DNA from: Tetrapyrgos nigripes
Taxonomy: Eukaryota; Basidiomycota; Agaricomycetes; Agaricales; Campanellaceae
NCBI GenBank assembly: GCA_013368315.1
Contig: JAACJM010000157.1
Coordinates: 62,001-126,000 of the forward strand
Reading direction: 5' to 3'
Length of the DNA stretch: 64,000 nucleotides
The first letter of the stretch is position 1. Every line of letters starts with the position of its first letter. The position numbers were made by a program, and so were the translations under genes. This document shows positions 12,221-23,967 of this stretch, piece by piece. The notes beneath the pieces are model-generated. The model was not told where the DNA came from, ran no database searches, and was given only the letters and a program-made list of their open reading frames with translations.

Positions 12221-12333
12221 CTGTGGTTCCCGCGCGAGTGCACTGCCACTGCCTCAGGGTCTGGCAAGCACACACACTTTATGACGCAATAACGGAAGAC
12301 CGGGATTAGTGGGTTGTAGGTCATTGCGTCATC

Positions 12334-13493
12334 TAATTATCTTCTCGCTGCGTTTGATGAAATTTCGTGCGAGATTGAGTAGGAAGATCACGGGGAGCCC
12401 TGAAACAGCGACTCCCCTGCGTACGATTGTATTTTTTTGAGTACATGCGACTGGGCAAAGGCTAACATACAAAAGATGTAAATAAATGGGAGTGGAGGGC
12501 GGGTAACGCAAAAACAACTGAGTAATACTGTGAGAATACTAGTGGGTGACAAATGAGGAAAGAATGAATGATAAGAGATGTCTCGTGAGTGGCAAATGGG
12601 GAAAGAAAGAATAAGATGGGGAAAACAAGTCTCTCGGGGCTATAAGTACATGGTAAGTCATTAATGGTGAGATCAAGTCTTAGACATAGAGTGGAGAAAA
12701 ACGAATATCACAGGAAAAAGACGGAAAAAAGATTCTGGAAAATTTTGTGGAAAGGAGAATAAGGTAAAACGGGGGTCAAATTTCGATGAAGGCCAATGCC
12801 TAAGCCATGGAGGCAAGGTATACGTTGAGCCGCTGAGGCTAGGCCACAGAGGCGACATGATGGCCATGAAGGCTTGGCCACGGAGGCACGACGATGAGGA
12901 CGGCGAGTCCTACACACAGAGCATTGAGACGAATGATAAGCAAAATTATAAGGAGTACTAAGTTTTCAGACTCTGATGCTCCATCGAGATTTTGGCCCAT
13001 CATATCAGGCAGTTGCTCCTGCTTATTCAAACCCCTTTGATAGCAATCAAATGCACAGGAATAGGATAAGGGTAGAGTCACATACCCTCTGGATATGGAA
13101 TCTTGGAAAACTGGATGGGCAGAGGACAGGCATCCCAGATATGAGATGCTCTCAACAGGACAAGATGGATCAGAAACACTTCATATTGTGCCACTAAATA
13201 CAATTTGGCAGCCCCAGGCTAAGCATTGTACTTGATGGACAGGCTTCTTTTATCTGCATCCAGTACATTATCTTTGGCTTATTAAAATCTCAACTTCTGT
13301 TGGTGTGATTCAGAGAAAGTCATGAACATGAACATGTAAATTAAATGGTATTATGAAACATGTACCTGACACAAAAGGAAGAGAGCGGAGCATTGTTTCT
13401 TTGTAGATGCAAAACAATAATGTAGTTCTGGATTGAAACCTGCTAAAATAGTAATTGGGCTTGCCAGCTGGGCCTGGCCTCTTCTCACCAAGT
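12334..13493. repeat. Segmental duplication, copy A
   Basis: Matches 26751-28402 over nearly its whole length. Both copies start TAATTATCTT and CGCTGCGTTTGATGAAATTT, and both end CTTCTCACCAAGT. Copy A has a private GC-rich minisatellite (12804-12887) and lacks three insertions present in copy B. No supported gene. The right half is CpG-poor, the left half is not. Confidence 0.8.
12804..12887. repeat. Minisatellite of five GCCNNNNAGGC units
   Basis: Units begin at 12804, 12829, 12843, 12863 and 12877 (GCCATGGAGGC, GCCGCTGAGGC, GCCACAGAGGC, GCCATGAAGGC, GCCACGGAGGC). They are absent from copy B of the duplication, so they arose or were lost after it. Confidence 0.7.
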
Positions 13494-13563
13494 TTCTAAC
13501 GCGGATCTCTTCCCATGAGAAAACGTCACCATATTTAGGTTATATGTCACGTGACCCATTCTC
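13494..13563. repeat. Dispersed repeat with CACGTGACC, copy 2
   Basis: Second copy of the repeat at 11413-11482 (TTTCTAACGC, GATCTCTTCCC, ACCATATTTAGGT, CACGTGACCC). It is followed by a (CT)n tract and then a family M element. Confidence 0.55.
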
Positions 13564-13587
13564 TCTCTCTCTCTCTCTGTGTTCACA

Positions 13588-13788
13588 CCTTGGGCGGCAT
13601 TGCATATTTCCAGAGATCTCTGTGCAAACTTAAATTTCTGATTTTTCACTGCCATTTTTGCTTCCCGGGTCTACTCCATATGGGACTGATTTGAGGCCGA
13701 ACCGCCATATGGAGCAGCTCTGGCGCCGAGCATAAATTTGATATTTATTTTGCCCAAAAATCTTTCCAAATATGCATTGCCGCCCAAG
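13588..13788. mobile_element. Palindromic MITE, family M, about 200 bp
   Basis: Ends are inverted copies: CTTGGGCGGCATTGCATATT at the left and AATATGCATTGCCGCCCAAG at the right. The interior has CTACTCCATATGGGAC, GAGGCCGA and CCATATGGAG. It matches 24162-24366 over its full length. Confidence 0.8.
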
Positions 13789-14089
13789 TTGTCTGCAGCC
13801 CGCTCGTATCAAGCTCGTACTCAACTTGTACTCGAACATTTCTATTACTTGTAGACTAAACTATGTCAATGGCAATACAGATTTTAGCTTCCCACTTGGT
13901 CCTCAAGATGTATTGATTTTTTAAAGGCTACTTGACAATGGACTAATCATCGCGGTAAGCCACCGCTGGTGATCATGATGCTAGTGCTTCTTCGAAAGTC
14001 TCAATTTCTAACAATCATTTCCGAGTCCTCACATCTTGAAGTACTTACACTCAGCCACTTGGCCCTTCCCCAATCCTCGTCGGCATCCG

Positions 14090-14474
14090 AGTCTGTTTGT
14101 CGTCACTTGGCAACTGTCCTAACCAGTACTAACAAGAAGGTCCAATTCCGCATCCTAACCACGAGGTGCAAGGCAGTGTCTCGCCTTGAACGCGATAGGG
14201 ATGAATGGATCCGATCCAAGTGATTCAGGCCAAAAGTGAAAAAGCCACGAGAAAGGCGCTGGCGTTGGGGTTATTACCGATAGGGGATAGATCTTCTTAC
14301 GCGCGAAGGATTATGCATTATCTCGGCGGTCTCTTTGGTGTCCGAGTCAAGCTCATATGTCCATCCCCGGGCCCGACTAGAGAGTCTGAAATTCGACGAC
14401 GGTCGAGTGAGCTTGATGCGAAGGAGAAACGCGGGTTGACGGAGGATGAAGAGCTGAACAAGGAGGTGTTATGA
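14090..14474 (+). pseudogene. Unrecognised coding remnant
   Basis: A coding-like stretch (RHLATVLTSTNKKVQFRIL, then SYARRIMHYLGGLFG and an acidic end LDAKEKRGLTEDEEL) changes frame at about 14205-14221, where one frame stops and the other continues the sense. It is Lys/Arg/Glu-rich with one short hydrophobic patch. I do not recognise the family. The frame change suggests a broken gene or a missed intron. Confidence 0.4.
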
Positions 14475-14864
14475 GAAGTGGCTTTGGGTGGTTGGACAGC
14501 ACGAGAAGAGGTGTATGTTATATGATATGATATTCCGCTCGTTCACTCGCCAGCCTGTACCCCTTATCCTGGATCCTTCACAGATCCACAGAGTCGTGTC
14601 GTTTGATGCCTCACATTGGCAGTCGCTCACATCGATATCGACTGTATCAAGAGTCTCTTCTGCACCATTACACTACTGAATTGACTACTAATACATCGCA
14701 AGTCCAGACTACTACTAGCTATGTACCGTTGCTTAGAAAAGTTTGCAAATATTCAAGTATTAAGTACAATGGATTCGAGTTCAAGTTCACGCGCACATAG
14801 AGTCCGAGTCCACTCCAATTCGCACTGGTAGCTTCAAGCCCTTTATATGAATGATATTAAGCCT

Positions 14865-15413
14865 TTACATCGACGTTTTAGCCTCCTCCTCCCCCTCTTC
14901 CCCTGTGGCCACAACTGCAATCTCCGCCAGAGGAATGGATATGTTATCCGAAGCACCAGCAGTCGTATTCGTATTCATTGTTCCACGTCCGCGTCCAAGT
15001 CGATTGCTGAACCGAATAGCGGAGATGGTACCGCTCCCACTCCCACTCCCACTCCTCGTACCAAACCTAAACCCAATACTGGTAGTTTCCCCCGGGCCCG
15101 TTTGCAGACTCTCAATGTTCTTTCCAAGTTTTGCGCGGACCATGATTAAGGTAGGTGCGACTCCCTGTAGGGGTTAAACATTTAGCGTTCAGTCACGGTC
15201 GTTAATGATTGTTATACGTAGTGGGAAAATAGATATAGTAGGAGTCAGAAAGAAGGGAGAGAAGGAGTAATAGACGTACGGCCATAAGAGCAGCGACAGA
15301 TAAAAAATCAAACGGAATCGTAGATGGATTTCCCACACTGTTTTCGATAGCGTTGGCTATCTGGAAGAGTGGGTAGAGCATTCCGGATTCGAGAGTAGAT
15401 AGATGTAACGGGT
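14865..15413 (-). pseudogene. C-terminal part of a split seven-helix membrane protein
   Basis: On the minus strand this reads STLESGMLYPLFQIANAIE, then DFLSVAALMA, a GT-AG intron, then GVAPTLIMVRAKLGKNIESL and a long Gly/Ser/Thr tail rich in GSGSG. The ESGMLYPL and TLIMVRAKLG landmarks are the sixth and seventh helices of the common Agaricomycete membrane-protein family. The N-terminal five helices of what looks like the same gene lie at 18683-19905 in the same orientation. The junction falls between ...DKLVQSVS and STLESG..., exactly where a complete family member would continue, so I read this as one gene split by inserted DNA. Confidence 0.65.
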
Positions 15414-15546
15414 CATCGGATAGTCTCGGGATTACGGAGTTATATTATTCCGGACTATAAGTACCTACACAGTCGGTTACGCTTTCCTTAGTCTTTTTAC
15501 CTCTTACCATTTGCTTCACGCGCCTACTTTGTCTCCGGTATAGGTA

Positions 15547-17142
15547 AATCTGCAGACACCCCGTGCAGACACCCTTCGCATAGCATTGTAGATTACTGTA
15601 TAGGACTATATGTACCATGCCATATATATATGTGACCTACAGGATGATTTTAAAGTTGTGTATTAGCTGTACACAGAGTGTAAAAATCTTCAAAAAAAGG
15701 ACTATAAGCACAGCCACAGATTTTTTCCTGAAACATTCTTACAGATTTTCTCTATTCAAGATATCAGGAGAGTATCTATACATTCTCATGGGTGTATATC
15801 AGTGTGAATCTGTAAAGCAAGGACACTCAAGATGTCTCATAATGCTTTGAGATGCTTGCTACCTGCATTTCACTACTCATCTTTGAATATCTTATTATAT
15901 CAGACAATTGGTAGTATTTGGCTCATGTCTGAGCATGTTTCTACAAGATAATACATTATAATAACTTCAAGATAATTTGTACTCATTGTAATTTTTGGGA
16001 AGGGTGTCTGCAGACACCTTGCAGACACCTTAAGTAAAGGTAGATAGTCACATCAGACACCTGCTTGTGGCAGTTAATGATGTAGTAAAAATAATACCAA
16101 GTTATTGCCGTTTTCGAAAAAGTTCGCGTGCGCGTCACTTTGGTTGATTTTCGAGTTTTTGGGCTCAATTTTGTGAGAGCTGCAGCTCACTCATTTCCCC
16201 ACCTTTTGCCTTCATTTTTAGCACAAAACAACATTATTTCAGCGTCTCTAGGGTATGGTGTACATAGCTAGACCTGTAATACACTTGTTGTCATACTCAC
16301 TTTTCGGGCTCCCTCTACTGTATCTAAGCAAATGCGTGATATCTGCGGGGAGTACAGGCAAGCTAAGGCTGTCTAGAACCTATAGAAAGAATGATAAAGT
16401 TCATGGCATATTCATTCAGAACTGACTGAAATAGTAAATGCCCTACCTTCACCATAGATTTGGACCTGTAACATTTCTGCATTGGTAGCATTAAGATCTA
16501 TGTGCATTTGTTTTTTATCATTCACTCTAGTACTGGCATCTTTTGGCAGAGCAAGTTGGCAAGGCGGGCCTTTTAACATGGCTTAGATCTGCAATGTTCA
16601 GATATGATAGAAAAATTCTACGCACTGCTGTTGGCTACACTATGTTCTGGAACTTGAACTGAAGAGTTTGTGTGTTCTATGTCTGGTATTCAGAAATAGA
16701 CATTAGTGCAAACTGCATGATTATTGTAACATCAACAAAATACACACTGTTGAAGTCAGCAGTAACAGATTTGCATGTTTTATGAGGTGGTTCCTCATCT
16801 CTTTGAAGTCTCTCAGTCTCCAAATTTGGGTACAGAAATATGGCCAGCTGTTTGCGCCAGCCTCGCTATTTGAAATTACATTACATACTGGAACTGTGCA
16901 TATTGTAAAGTGATACTCACAAACAAGCCCATTTTGACAAAGCGGGCCACCAAAATGTAGAAAGTGTCAGAGTCACAAGTCTGAGACTTAGGTACATGCA
17001 CGAATGGCCATCATTCTTGTTATTCATAGTAGGTAGAAGAAATGTGTGTACTATACAAGAAACTAACAAGAGCAATGATTTTGACAAGGTATGAGTCAGT
17101 AGTGCTAAGAATCAGGGTGTCTGCAGGGGGTGTTTGCAGATT
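15547..17142. mobile_element. Element bounded by double-motif inverted repeats
   Basis: The left edge reads ATCTGCAGACACCCCGTGCA and the right edge is its near-perfect inverse (TGCAGGGGGTGTTTGCAGAT). Each end carries two copies of TGCAGACACC. A third such site sits inside at about 16003-16027, where GGTGTCTGCAGACACC forms a perfect palindrome, so the unit may be two elements joined end to end or one nested in another. Interior sequence is CpG-poor with no convincing gene. Superfamily unknown; I could not define a target duplication. Confidence 0.55.
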
Positions 17143-17357
17143 TCTGATACCCGCTTTGTCTCTACCTCATATTCTCTGTTATAGAACGGGTTTATTTGGA
17201 GATTTGGGCACGAAGCAAGAAGAGATTGACTCACCACCCCTCACGGCTATTTTAGAGCCGTTACAATAGATCAGAGAATTGTGGAATGCATGAGTTGAAC
17301 ATTGAGCATTGACTCGGAACACCTACATAATCCTGCAGACACTGTGAAACCAATAAA

Positions 17358-18690
17358 GGTTGATACTCACCTTTTTCTCGGGTGTCGGTCACCCATCACC
17401 CAAAAACTGGTTTAACCTTGGTTTAATCTCACCCTGCCCTCACCCTCAGCTTCACCCTTTTGAAGTTTCAACCGTTGGTGAAGGTGAAAATCACCCTTCA
17501 CCCTGCGCGCACTGGCATAGTCCGACCATCCAAATGTGTCACGATGATGCAATATGGTCACGTTATGTTCGTTTTTTCTTCCTCAACCACAACCGTCGAC
17601 ACATACGTCCTAAGCCTGCTCACACTGGTCGTCACTACCGTCGTCTCTGACTGCCAATTTATGTTCCTGGTATCTTACAATGACCTCAACGCTTCAAGTG
17701 TGTTCTCCTTGAGGCTGTTACAGCCCTTTTATCAACAGCCAGCTCTATTCAATACGAAGTAATGCCGGTCGCTCCTCAACCAAACTCGAGATTTCTTGCA
17801 GTCTTTCTGGGCCCATGGACACTAGAGCTCACCTCCATGAACTTCAAGACTATCTCCCTCATTATCTCATCTCGATCGAACCAGCTCATGAGGTCTAACC
17901 TTTTATTTATGCTTCAGATCCCACTCCGAAGGTCATTATTATATGGGGTAGGAAACAGTAATAATTGGACCTGTTTACAGGATGACTGAGCTTGGTGAGT
18001 TGTTATAGTGAGCTTTTCTCACTCACAATTTACTAACCTCTTTGCCTAGTGACGAGCCTGCACGGCGACGGCGACAGCGACGACAAGCCTCCGACATGCA
18101 TCAAATGAAGCTCTATGATGTGGCCGGAACCGGGTGCGTATTTTCCGCATGCCTGTCTACTTGTTGCTGAAATTTATGCATCATTGGTCCCTTTGCCTGG
18201 TCTTGGTGTGTCTCTTCACTTCGAAACATGCTTTTTGCTGACTTTTTTTTGCTGGATCTTATCACATTACAGCTACATATTAGTCCCTCTTCCTCCCACC
18301 ACTTTTTCCTATGCTGTTCTTTATTGCATCCTACATATGCCATCTGACTAGTGTAGCATACGCATGTCATTTGTATCTTCATACTTGCCAAAATGATCTT
18401 ATTTCTGTGCAGCAAAGTTGACTGGATGGGCAAGCGTGTAACAAAACCAAAGGTGAAAAGTGGTCACCCATTGCTCATCCCTTGAACGGTGCAGGGGTGA
18501 CATGGATTATTTGCGGAAATATACGGGGTAAATGTCAACCTTATGTTGGGTCAAAATCACCTATCGGTTTTATCCTGTGATCACCCACTAGGTGGTTGAT
18601 ACTCAACCGTTCTTCGGGTAATTCTCAACCAGCCATTGGTTTATCTGCTCGGGTGACATTCACCCTTTCCTGGGCGCACAGTGAGACTGA
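17358..18690. repeat. GGTGA/TCACC-rich element with similar ends
   Basis: About 17358-17519 and 18465-18690 share, in direct order, TGATACTCA(A/C)C, dense TCACCC/GGGTGA motifs and a GCGCAC end. The centre (17520-18464) has only short open frames and no recognisable product. It lies inside the split membrane-protein gene and its right edge abuts the remaining N-terminal coding sequence. Confidence 0.45.
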
Positions 18691-19905
18691 TTGAACCAGC
18701 TTATCACTTGCATGAACACCATGGACATGAATGCTTCGATGAATCCACCAGATGCATCCGGCTATATCACACGCGTGCCAATAGATGTTGAGATGTGAGG
18801 AGAAAGCGCAATTGACAAGTGAGGGAAGGAGTCGAACGTACCAGTGAGCAGCGTCAGAATAACATTGATAGAAACACTTCCGACATAATATACAAAATTA
18901 GAGTTGTCCCCCAAATGATAAAGCTGCCCTCCCATTTTCTTGAGGCCGATAAAGTGCTTGATGTTGGTGGTGAGGCCTATAGCTAATTGAATGTTATTAG
19001 TACCTTACAATTACGACTGGATTGTTCGCATATGAAGACACTAGTCCCGGCCGCTACACATAGAGAAAGAGAAACTGATGCCTACCGTTCATGACGACTG
19101 AAACTGTGGCCAAAGGGATGCCGATGTGTTTATCGCAGCCCCAGATTGTATAGCAGCGATGGATCTGTGATCAGTCAGGAAAGTCGATTATTTATAAGAC
19201 TTGGATGTGAACAAAAGGGAAAAGTACTCACGAGCATCCAATCTGCCGTGATACTCTCTGACTGTCAGCTTGTTTTTAAATGGGAAGAAAAAAGAAAGGC
19301 CATACGTACTTGATAAAAACAGGAACCAGCTCGACGAGGAAGCTAGCCCAAGGAAAAGCAACAGAGAAACAATCAGATTGAAATGAATACCCAGGACGGA
19401 ATATGTCAACTGTACTCGAGCTTCACCATCTTGAAATTCTCTACAGGATCCAAATATCTGACGACAGTGTCATAATCCCCAGTCTTGACTGTGTTGAAAA
19501 ACATGACAGAGTCGCTGACGTAGATGATGGTATATCCTGCAGCAAATATCGTAGACAGTATGAATAGGGCTATCGTCAATCCTAGGTAGAGCTTGTATAC
19601 AGTGGTGATACCGCTGAGCCTCTGCTCACGGCTTCCTAGTATCATGTAGAGATATGTTCCGAAGAGAAGGACGTAAATCCCTGAAAAGGGAATGGCGTTA
19701 ACACGACCAGGGAGATTTCGATGCTTATCACGACGTACCGTAGGCAAAGAACATAGCCTGGGCGCCACTAGAATATCAGTTTGACAGTACACTGTATAGT
19801 AGAGAAAGATCTGAGGCGTACTGATAAAGTGGCTATAGGATAGACGACTGTTAATTGAAGGGAGAGATAGAACGCGAGCTCATCAGGTATTGAAGTTGAA
19901 GCCAT
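18683..19905 (-). pseudogene. N-terminal part of a split seven-helix membrane protein
   Basis: Starts at the Met at 19903-19905 (MASTSIPDELAFYLSLQL) and reads through GT-AG introns into GIYVLLFGTYLYMILGSREQ, YLGLTIALFILSTIFAAG, ITADWMLIHRCYTIWGCDK, IGIPLATVSVVMN, then YYVGSVSINVILTLLTG and IWWIHRSIHVHGVHASDKL. That is five helices with the MLIHRCY-IWG and IWWIHR landmarks of the family. Similarity stops after VQSVS and the sequence runs into GGTGA-rich repeat DNA. The missing sixth and seventh helices are at 14865-15413. An alternative start lies 23 codons upstream. As it stands the product would lack two helices. Confidence 0.7.
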
Positions 19906-20284
19906 GGTCGCCGTGAAGAACCTAAAGCTGTGGGTTTCGTACAAGTTGAAGTTCCATCCTCGCCATCCCATATAACACGACTATAAGTAACCAAAGGCTG
20001 TCGTGCGACTTGATGTGATTCTAAACCAGGCATTGATCTGGGGTTGATGCAACAGCAGTGACTCTCCATAAAAATCCACGAAATGATACCTAAAGGAGCC
20101 AGTATAGTTTAGTCGTTGCCTGTGAAGCTATATCCAGCTTTGGCACAATCAAAAAATTTGAATCATTTGGGCTTGGGCGTCATGAAACCTCGAATGTTCT
20201 CAAACCCACAACGACCCAGACCCGGGTGCTATCAATGGAAAGTCAAAAACAGAATTTAAACATGCAATTCATACTTTTTAAATA
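19906..20284. other. Short intergenic stretch
   Basis: Presumed promoter of the minus-strand membrane-protein gene. No repeat or gene recognised. Confidence 0.35.
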
Positions 20285-20462
20285 TCAGCCGAATGCATCG
20301 ACATCAGTCCAGGTTCCAGGAAGAAGCTTAAGGTTGTCTTGAGGAATTGACCCAAGAGCTGTTCTTTGCATCAACCAGTCACCAAGATCACTGATGAGAA
20401 AAGGACGACTAGGGGATTCAAGAGGAGTGAGGCATAATTCGTCGTAACTTCTTGTAAGTACC
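20285..20462 (-). pseudogene. Last exon of an unrecognised gene
   Basis: After a good acceptor (TTCCTCAG) the minus strand reads VLTRSYDELCLTPLESPSRP, FLISDLGDWLMQRTALGSIP and ends LLPGTWTDVDAFG before a stop at 20285. The Pro/Leu/Trp content and clean end look like real protein. I could not find confident upstream exons in the CpG-normal sequence to the right, so it may be a remnant. Confidence 0.4.
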
Positions 20463-21658
20463 TGAGGAATACCATTTGATCAGCGTACTTTACCAGTCAA
20501 TGTAGATGTAGAGATCCTTCCTCAGGTTATCATGTAGTGTGGTAAGCCATACTCACAGTCCATCTTCTCTCTTTCTTATCCAAGCTCCGTACATTCACTC
20601 CATGCACTCAGGTTGTCTTATCTCTCTGTGTTGATAAGTCTGTCTTTTTTTATCCCTCCGTGCGCTCAGACCGACTTATTGGCCTGTGCACATAAATATG
20701 CCTTCTTTTATCATGCGTTTACCTCTAGGCTCTTGTGGGCCAACTGATACTTTTCTCATAGAGTCATATGACCTCCATACTTTGGACAATGTCCTGCAAG
20801 ACTACCCATGACAATTGTCATTTACTTGGTATCCTTGAATGCGTTGCACTCTGGAGGATCTGTTTCCAGGTATGGCTGTTATCATTTCATGTGGACGCTG
20901 ACTGAACCTTAGCCCTAAGGTCTCTTTGCATAGTTCCTCAACATATGCTCAGGTATGTGTTCAGCACTCCCTATCCTTCCTTCTGCTAATAATTCTTATG
21001 GCCAGGCTTTTGTTCGATCTGGTGTTCAAGCTGTGTTGAGGCTGTTATATAGTTGCTCATCGTCATCGACGTATGCTCAGGTATGTGTTCGGCACTTGCT
21101 ACCTTCCTTCCATAAAAATTCTTATGTTTAGGTTGCGTTGAGGCTGTCATATAGTTTTATGATCCTTCTTGTAGATATTGTGTAGCTACTACGATTGTAC
21201 GAAGTACTGCCTGCCAATACATAACTTGTTTGCCTTCATATTGTTCTTGCTGCGTGGAATATGGTAAAGTGAAGGAATTATCGAACTGCAACCAACGAAT
21301 AGTACTACTACCCCCAAACTAAAGACCTTAGTACTCATGCAGGAAACCCTGCATGTTCTTTTATTTATGCACAATGAGATCTTCATCAAATGGCTCTATA
21401 AGAACTTTGAAATAACTATTTGTAATATATAACAATAATCAGTAAAGGCCAAATTACTACCTGACTCTGCAAAAATAGTAATTGGTCCCAGCCAGCAAAG
21501 CATGGCCTATTCTCCTGAAGTCAGTTATTTGACTCAGTCTGCAGACTGCATTTTGGTTTTGGGTGGTTTATCAAATTGGTATGTTGAAGTCGTGTTGAAA
21601 AGCTGTGGTGCATGAGTTTGGAATGTGCATTAAGCTGTGACAGAAGGATGGTAGGTTA
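20463..21658. other. Intergenic with one imperfect tandem pair
   Basis: No gene supported. Between about 20946 and 21157 two units share ATGCTCAGGTATGTGTTC, CCTTCCTTC, AATTCTTATG and GTTGAGGCTGT-ATATAGTT in the same order, a diverged tandem duplication of roughly 110-125 bp. Confidence 0.5.
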
Positions 21659-23283
21659 CAGTGGGCAAAAAAATTGTCCGCATGTTTCATACTTTTGCAG
21701 AGATTGTCAATTATAGAGCTACTGAATAGAGATGAGACAAAATGGTCAATGATGGCCTGAAAGCCCTTGATAAGTGCTATGATAATCTTCTTGTTTTGTG
21801 TTATTTGGTCAAATACCCATGGAGATATACTCAATTTAAAATGGTAAGTCATTTGGACAATTTTTTGACATATACCTTAAAATACAGAAAGTGCTTGCTC
21901 AGTACTTGGTATGCCCTCCTTTAGCCTTCAAAACAGCTTTGATCCTTCTAGGCATACTCCTGATCAATTTCTGACAATCCTCTTCTGTGATTTCCACCTA
22001 CTTTTCTGCTGCTCTATCCCATATTTCCCAAACTCCAGATGGTGCTGTATCATACTTGTTGAGTTTGCGTTTGAGGGTTGTCCAGAGGTGTTCAATGGGG
22101 TTTATGTCAGGAGACTGAGAAGGCCAGCTCATGCAATGGATTTTGTTGTCCTCAAACCATTTGGTGGCTAGTTTTGACTTGTGTTTTGGATCGTTATCCT
22201 GCTGAAAAATGGCCATCTCCAGATCAACACCCAAACGATCCATGCTCTCCAGAAGATTGTTCTCCAAAATGTCCACATACTGCTCTGCATCCATCCTTCC
22301 CTCAACCTCTGCCATGTTTCCAGGTCCATCCCATCCCATACACCCCCACACCATGATATTTCCTCCTCCAAATTTGACTGTTTCCACCACATCTCTCTCT
22401 CCCATGGATTCACCTGTCCTACCCCACACAAACTGCTGCCCATCTGACCCAAACCGATTGATTTTAGTCTCATCTGACCATATAACCCGTTTCCAGTCAT
22501 CCACAGTCCAGTCCTTGTACTTCTCTGCAAATTTTAAACAAGCCTTCCTGTGAGCTGCAGTGAGTTTGGGCTTTTTCTGTGGTTTCTTGGTGTCTACACC
22601 ATGTTTGTGAAGGGAATTTTGCATGGTTTGGGTGGAGATAGCTTGGTCAAGAAGGGGATTGATGTTTCTGGCCACCTCTGCAGTGTTCCTGGCTTTCCCA
22701 GTGTTGATTTGTTTGATAGCAGCCCGTTCATCAGTGGTAGAGAGCTTCTTAGGGCGCCCTGCCTTATGGTTCTCCTTGTCATGATACATCTCTTTGGCCA
22801 GAGAGGCAACCGTTGACTTGGATACTCCAGTTTTAGCAGATTTCCCTGGATGAAGTGCCAGTTTGGAGATGAGAGAGGACATTGTCTTTCTGAGTGGAGG
22901 TGATGGGTCTCATGATTTTATGGGGGCAATAGATGATCTGGATGTCCTTATATATGGTCTAGCTGACAGCTATGACATCATTATGATGTATACATTGCAT
23001 CACTGTACAGCTCCACTTATGATGTCATCTATGAGGCATCACATTGTGCCAATAGTATTGATAAAGTAGCAACTCAAAAAATTGTCCAAATGACTTACCA
23101 TTTTAAATTGGGTATATCTCCATGGGTATTTGACCAAATAACACAAAACAAGAAGATTATCATAGCACTTATCAAGGGCTTTCATGCCATCACTGACTAT
23201 TTTGTCTCATCTCTATTCAGTAGCTCTATAATTGACAATCTTTGCAAAGGTGTGAAACATGCGGACAATTTTTTTGCCCACTG
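21659..23283 (-). mobile_element. Complete Tc1/mariner element
   Basis: 1625 bp, flanked on each side by TA (21657-21658 and 23284-23285). Terminal inverted repeats are about 210 bp each (21659-21868 and 23074-23283) and begin CAGTGGGCAAAAAAATTGTC. One transposase gene lies on the minus strand between them. Long inverted repeats with a DD34E enzyme fit the Tc1 group, which moves by cut and paste into TA. Confidence 0.93.
21899..22882 (-). pseudogene. Tc1-type transposase with one in-frame stop
   Basis: From Met at 22880-22882 the frame runs 294 codons to a TAG at 21998-22000, then continues open for 32 more codons (VEITEEDCQKLIRSMPRRIK...) to TGA at 21899-21901. The N-terminus has the helix-turn-helix region (STVASLAKEMY, then GRPKKLS), followed by the DDE domain: first Asp in VIWSDETKINRFG, second in FQQDNDPKH, Glu in SPDINPIEHLW, spacing DD34E. 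WGRTGE and MVWGCM are family landmarks. The only visible defect is the stop, which removes the conserved SMPRRI-AV-KAKGG end. It cuts both strands of the inverted repeats and joins them to TA. The enzyme is probably inactive unless the stop is read through or is a sequencing error. Confidence 0.9.
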
Positions 23284-23285
23284 TA

Positions 23286-23587
23286 TGTCGATGGTCCTGG
23301 CAACAATACTTCACCAACAAAGTACACATACTATGGAACTGGCACCAAGGTGGACATCAAATATGTGCTCATCAGGTTCCGTTTTACGCTGAGCCTGAGC
23401 CCAGACATCCAAGGCCCTCTTTGTCTTTGTCTACCTCCACATCTGCTTCCCATACCCACTCAAGGTCTTCCACATTAACAGACTCCTCAACCATAGGTGC
23501 AATAATCATAACCTACCTTACCTCTCTTCACATTGGATCATCTGGGGTTGGCCAACTCGCGAATACATGTGTTTTCAGCAAAGACGG
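23286..23587 (+). pseudogene. F-box/WD40 gene shard, copy 2
   Basis: Aligns with 4737-5052 of the F-box/WD40 relic: GATGGTCCTGGC, CAAAGT, GAAACTGGCACCAA-like and CGTTTTACGCTGAGC strings in the same order, ending at AAAACGG/AAGACGG. Most differences replace CG with TG or CA. The shard begins directly at the right TA of the Tc1 element and ends abruptly, so it is a fragment, not a gene. Confidence 0.7.
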
Positions 23588-23881
23588 CTGAACCTATCAG
23601 TCATTCTTCCTCCACAGCTACATCTACATCCAACTCTCCTCAACCACAACCTCAAACCTCTCAGTATGACCCACCATGCTACCCAAGCTTTCAAAGTCTC
23701 CATTCCACCCTACCCATACCTCCCTCTCATTTGGGAACCCACGTGCTCTTGTCTCATTCTCGTTTCTGTGCCTTAATCATGTATTAACTACAAGTGTGAC
23801 AGTGATAGTAATATTGTCTTGAAGGATGGTACCTTGACCTGCTGAAGCTCCACATTGCAGCCTCTCAAAGTGTATTCTGAA

Positions 23882-23965
23882 TAGTGAACAAAAAGTCCAG
23901 TTCAGTCCAGTTCAGCACCAAATTTCTTGAATGCTGAACTGGACCTTGTGTCCAGTTCTGATTAC
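23882..23965. repeat. GTCCAGTTC-rich repeat, end fragment
   Basis: Begins AGTGAACAAAAAGTCC and contains GTCCAGTTC or its inverse several times. The same end, inverted, closes the repeat at 28430-28999 (GGACTTTTTGTTCACT). The dense short motif suggests subterminal transposase sites of a non-autonomous hAT-like element. Confidence 0.5.
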
Positions 23966-23967
23966 TA

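Noticed and set aside
14847..15177. Plus-strand frames rich in Pro/Thr at this place
   Set aside because: The minus strand encodes the recognisable membrane-protein end; the plus frames mirror its GSGSG tract.
22168..22816. Several open frames opposite or overlapping the Tc1 transposase
   Set aside because: They are shadows of the transposase; the DDE motifs decide the true frame.
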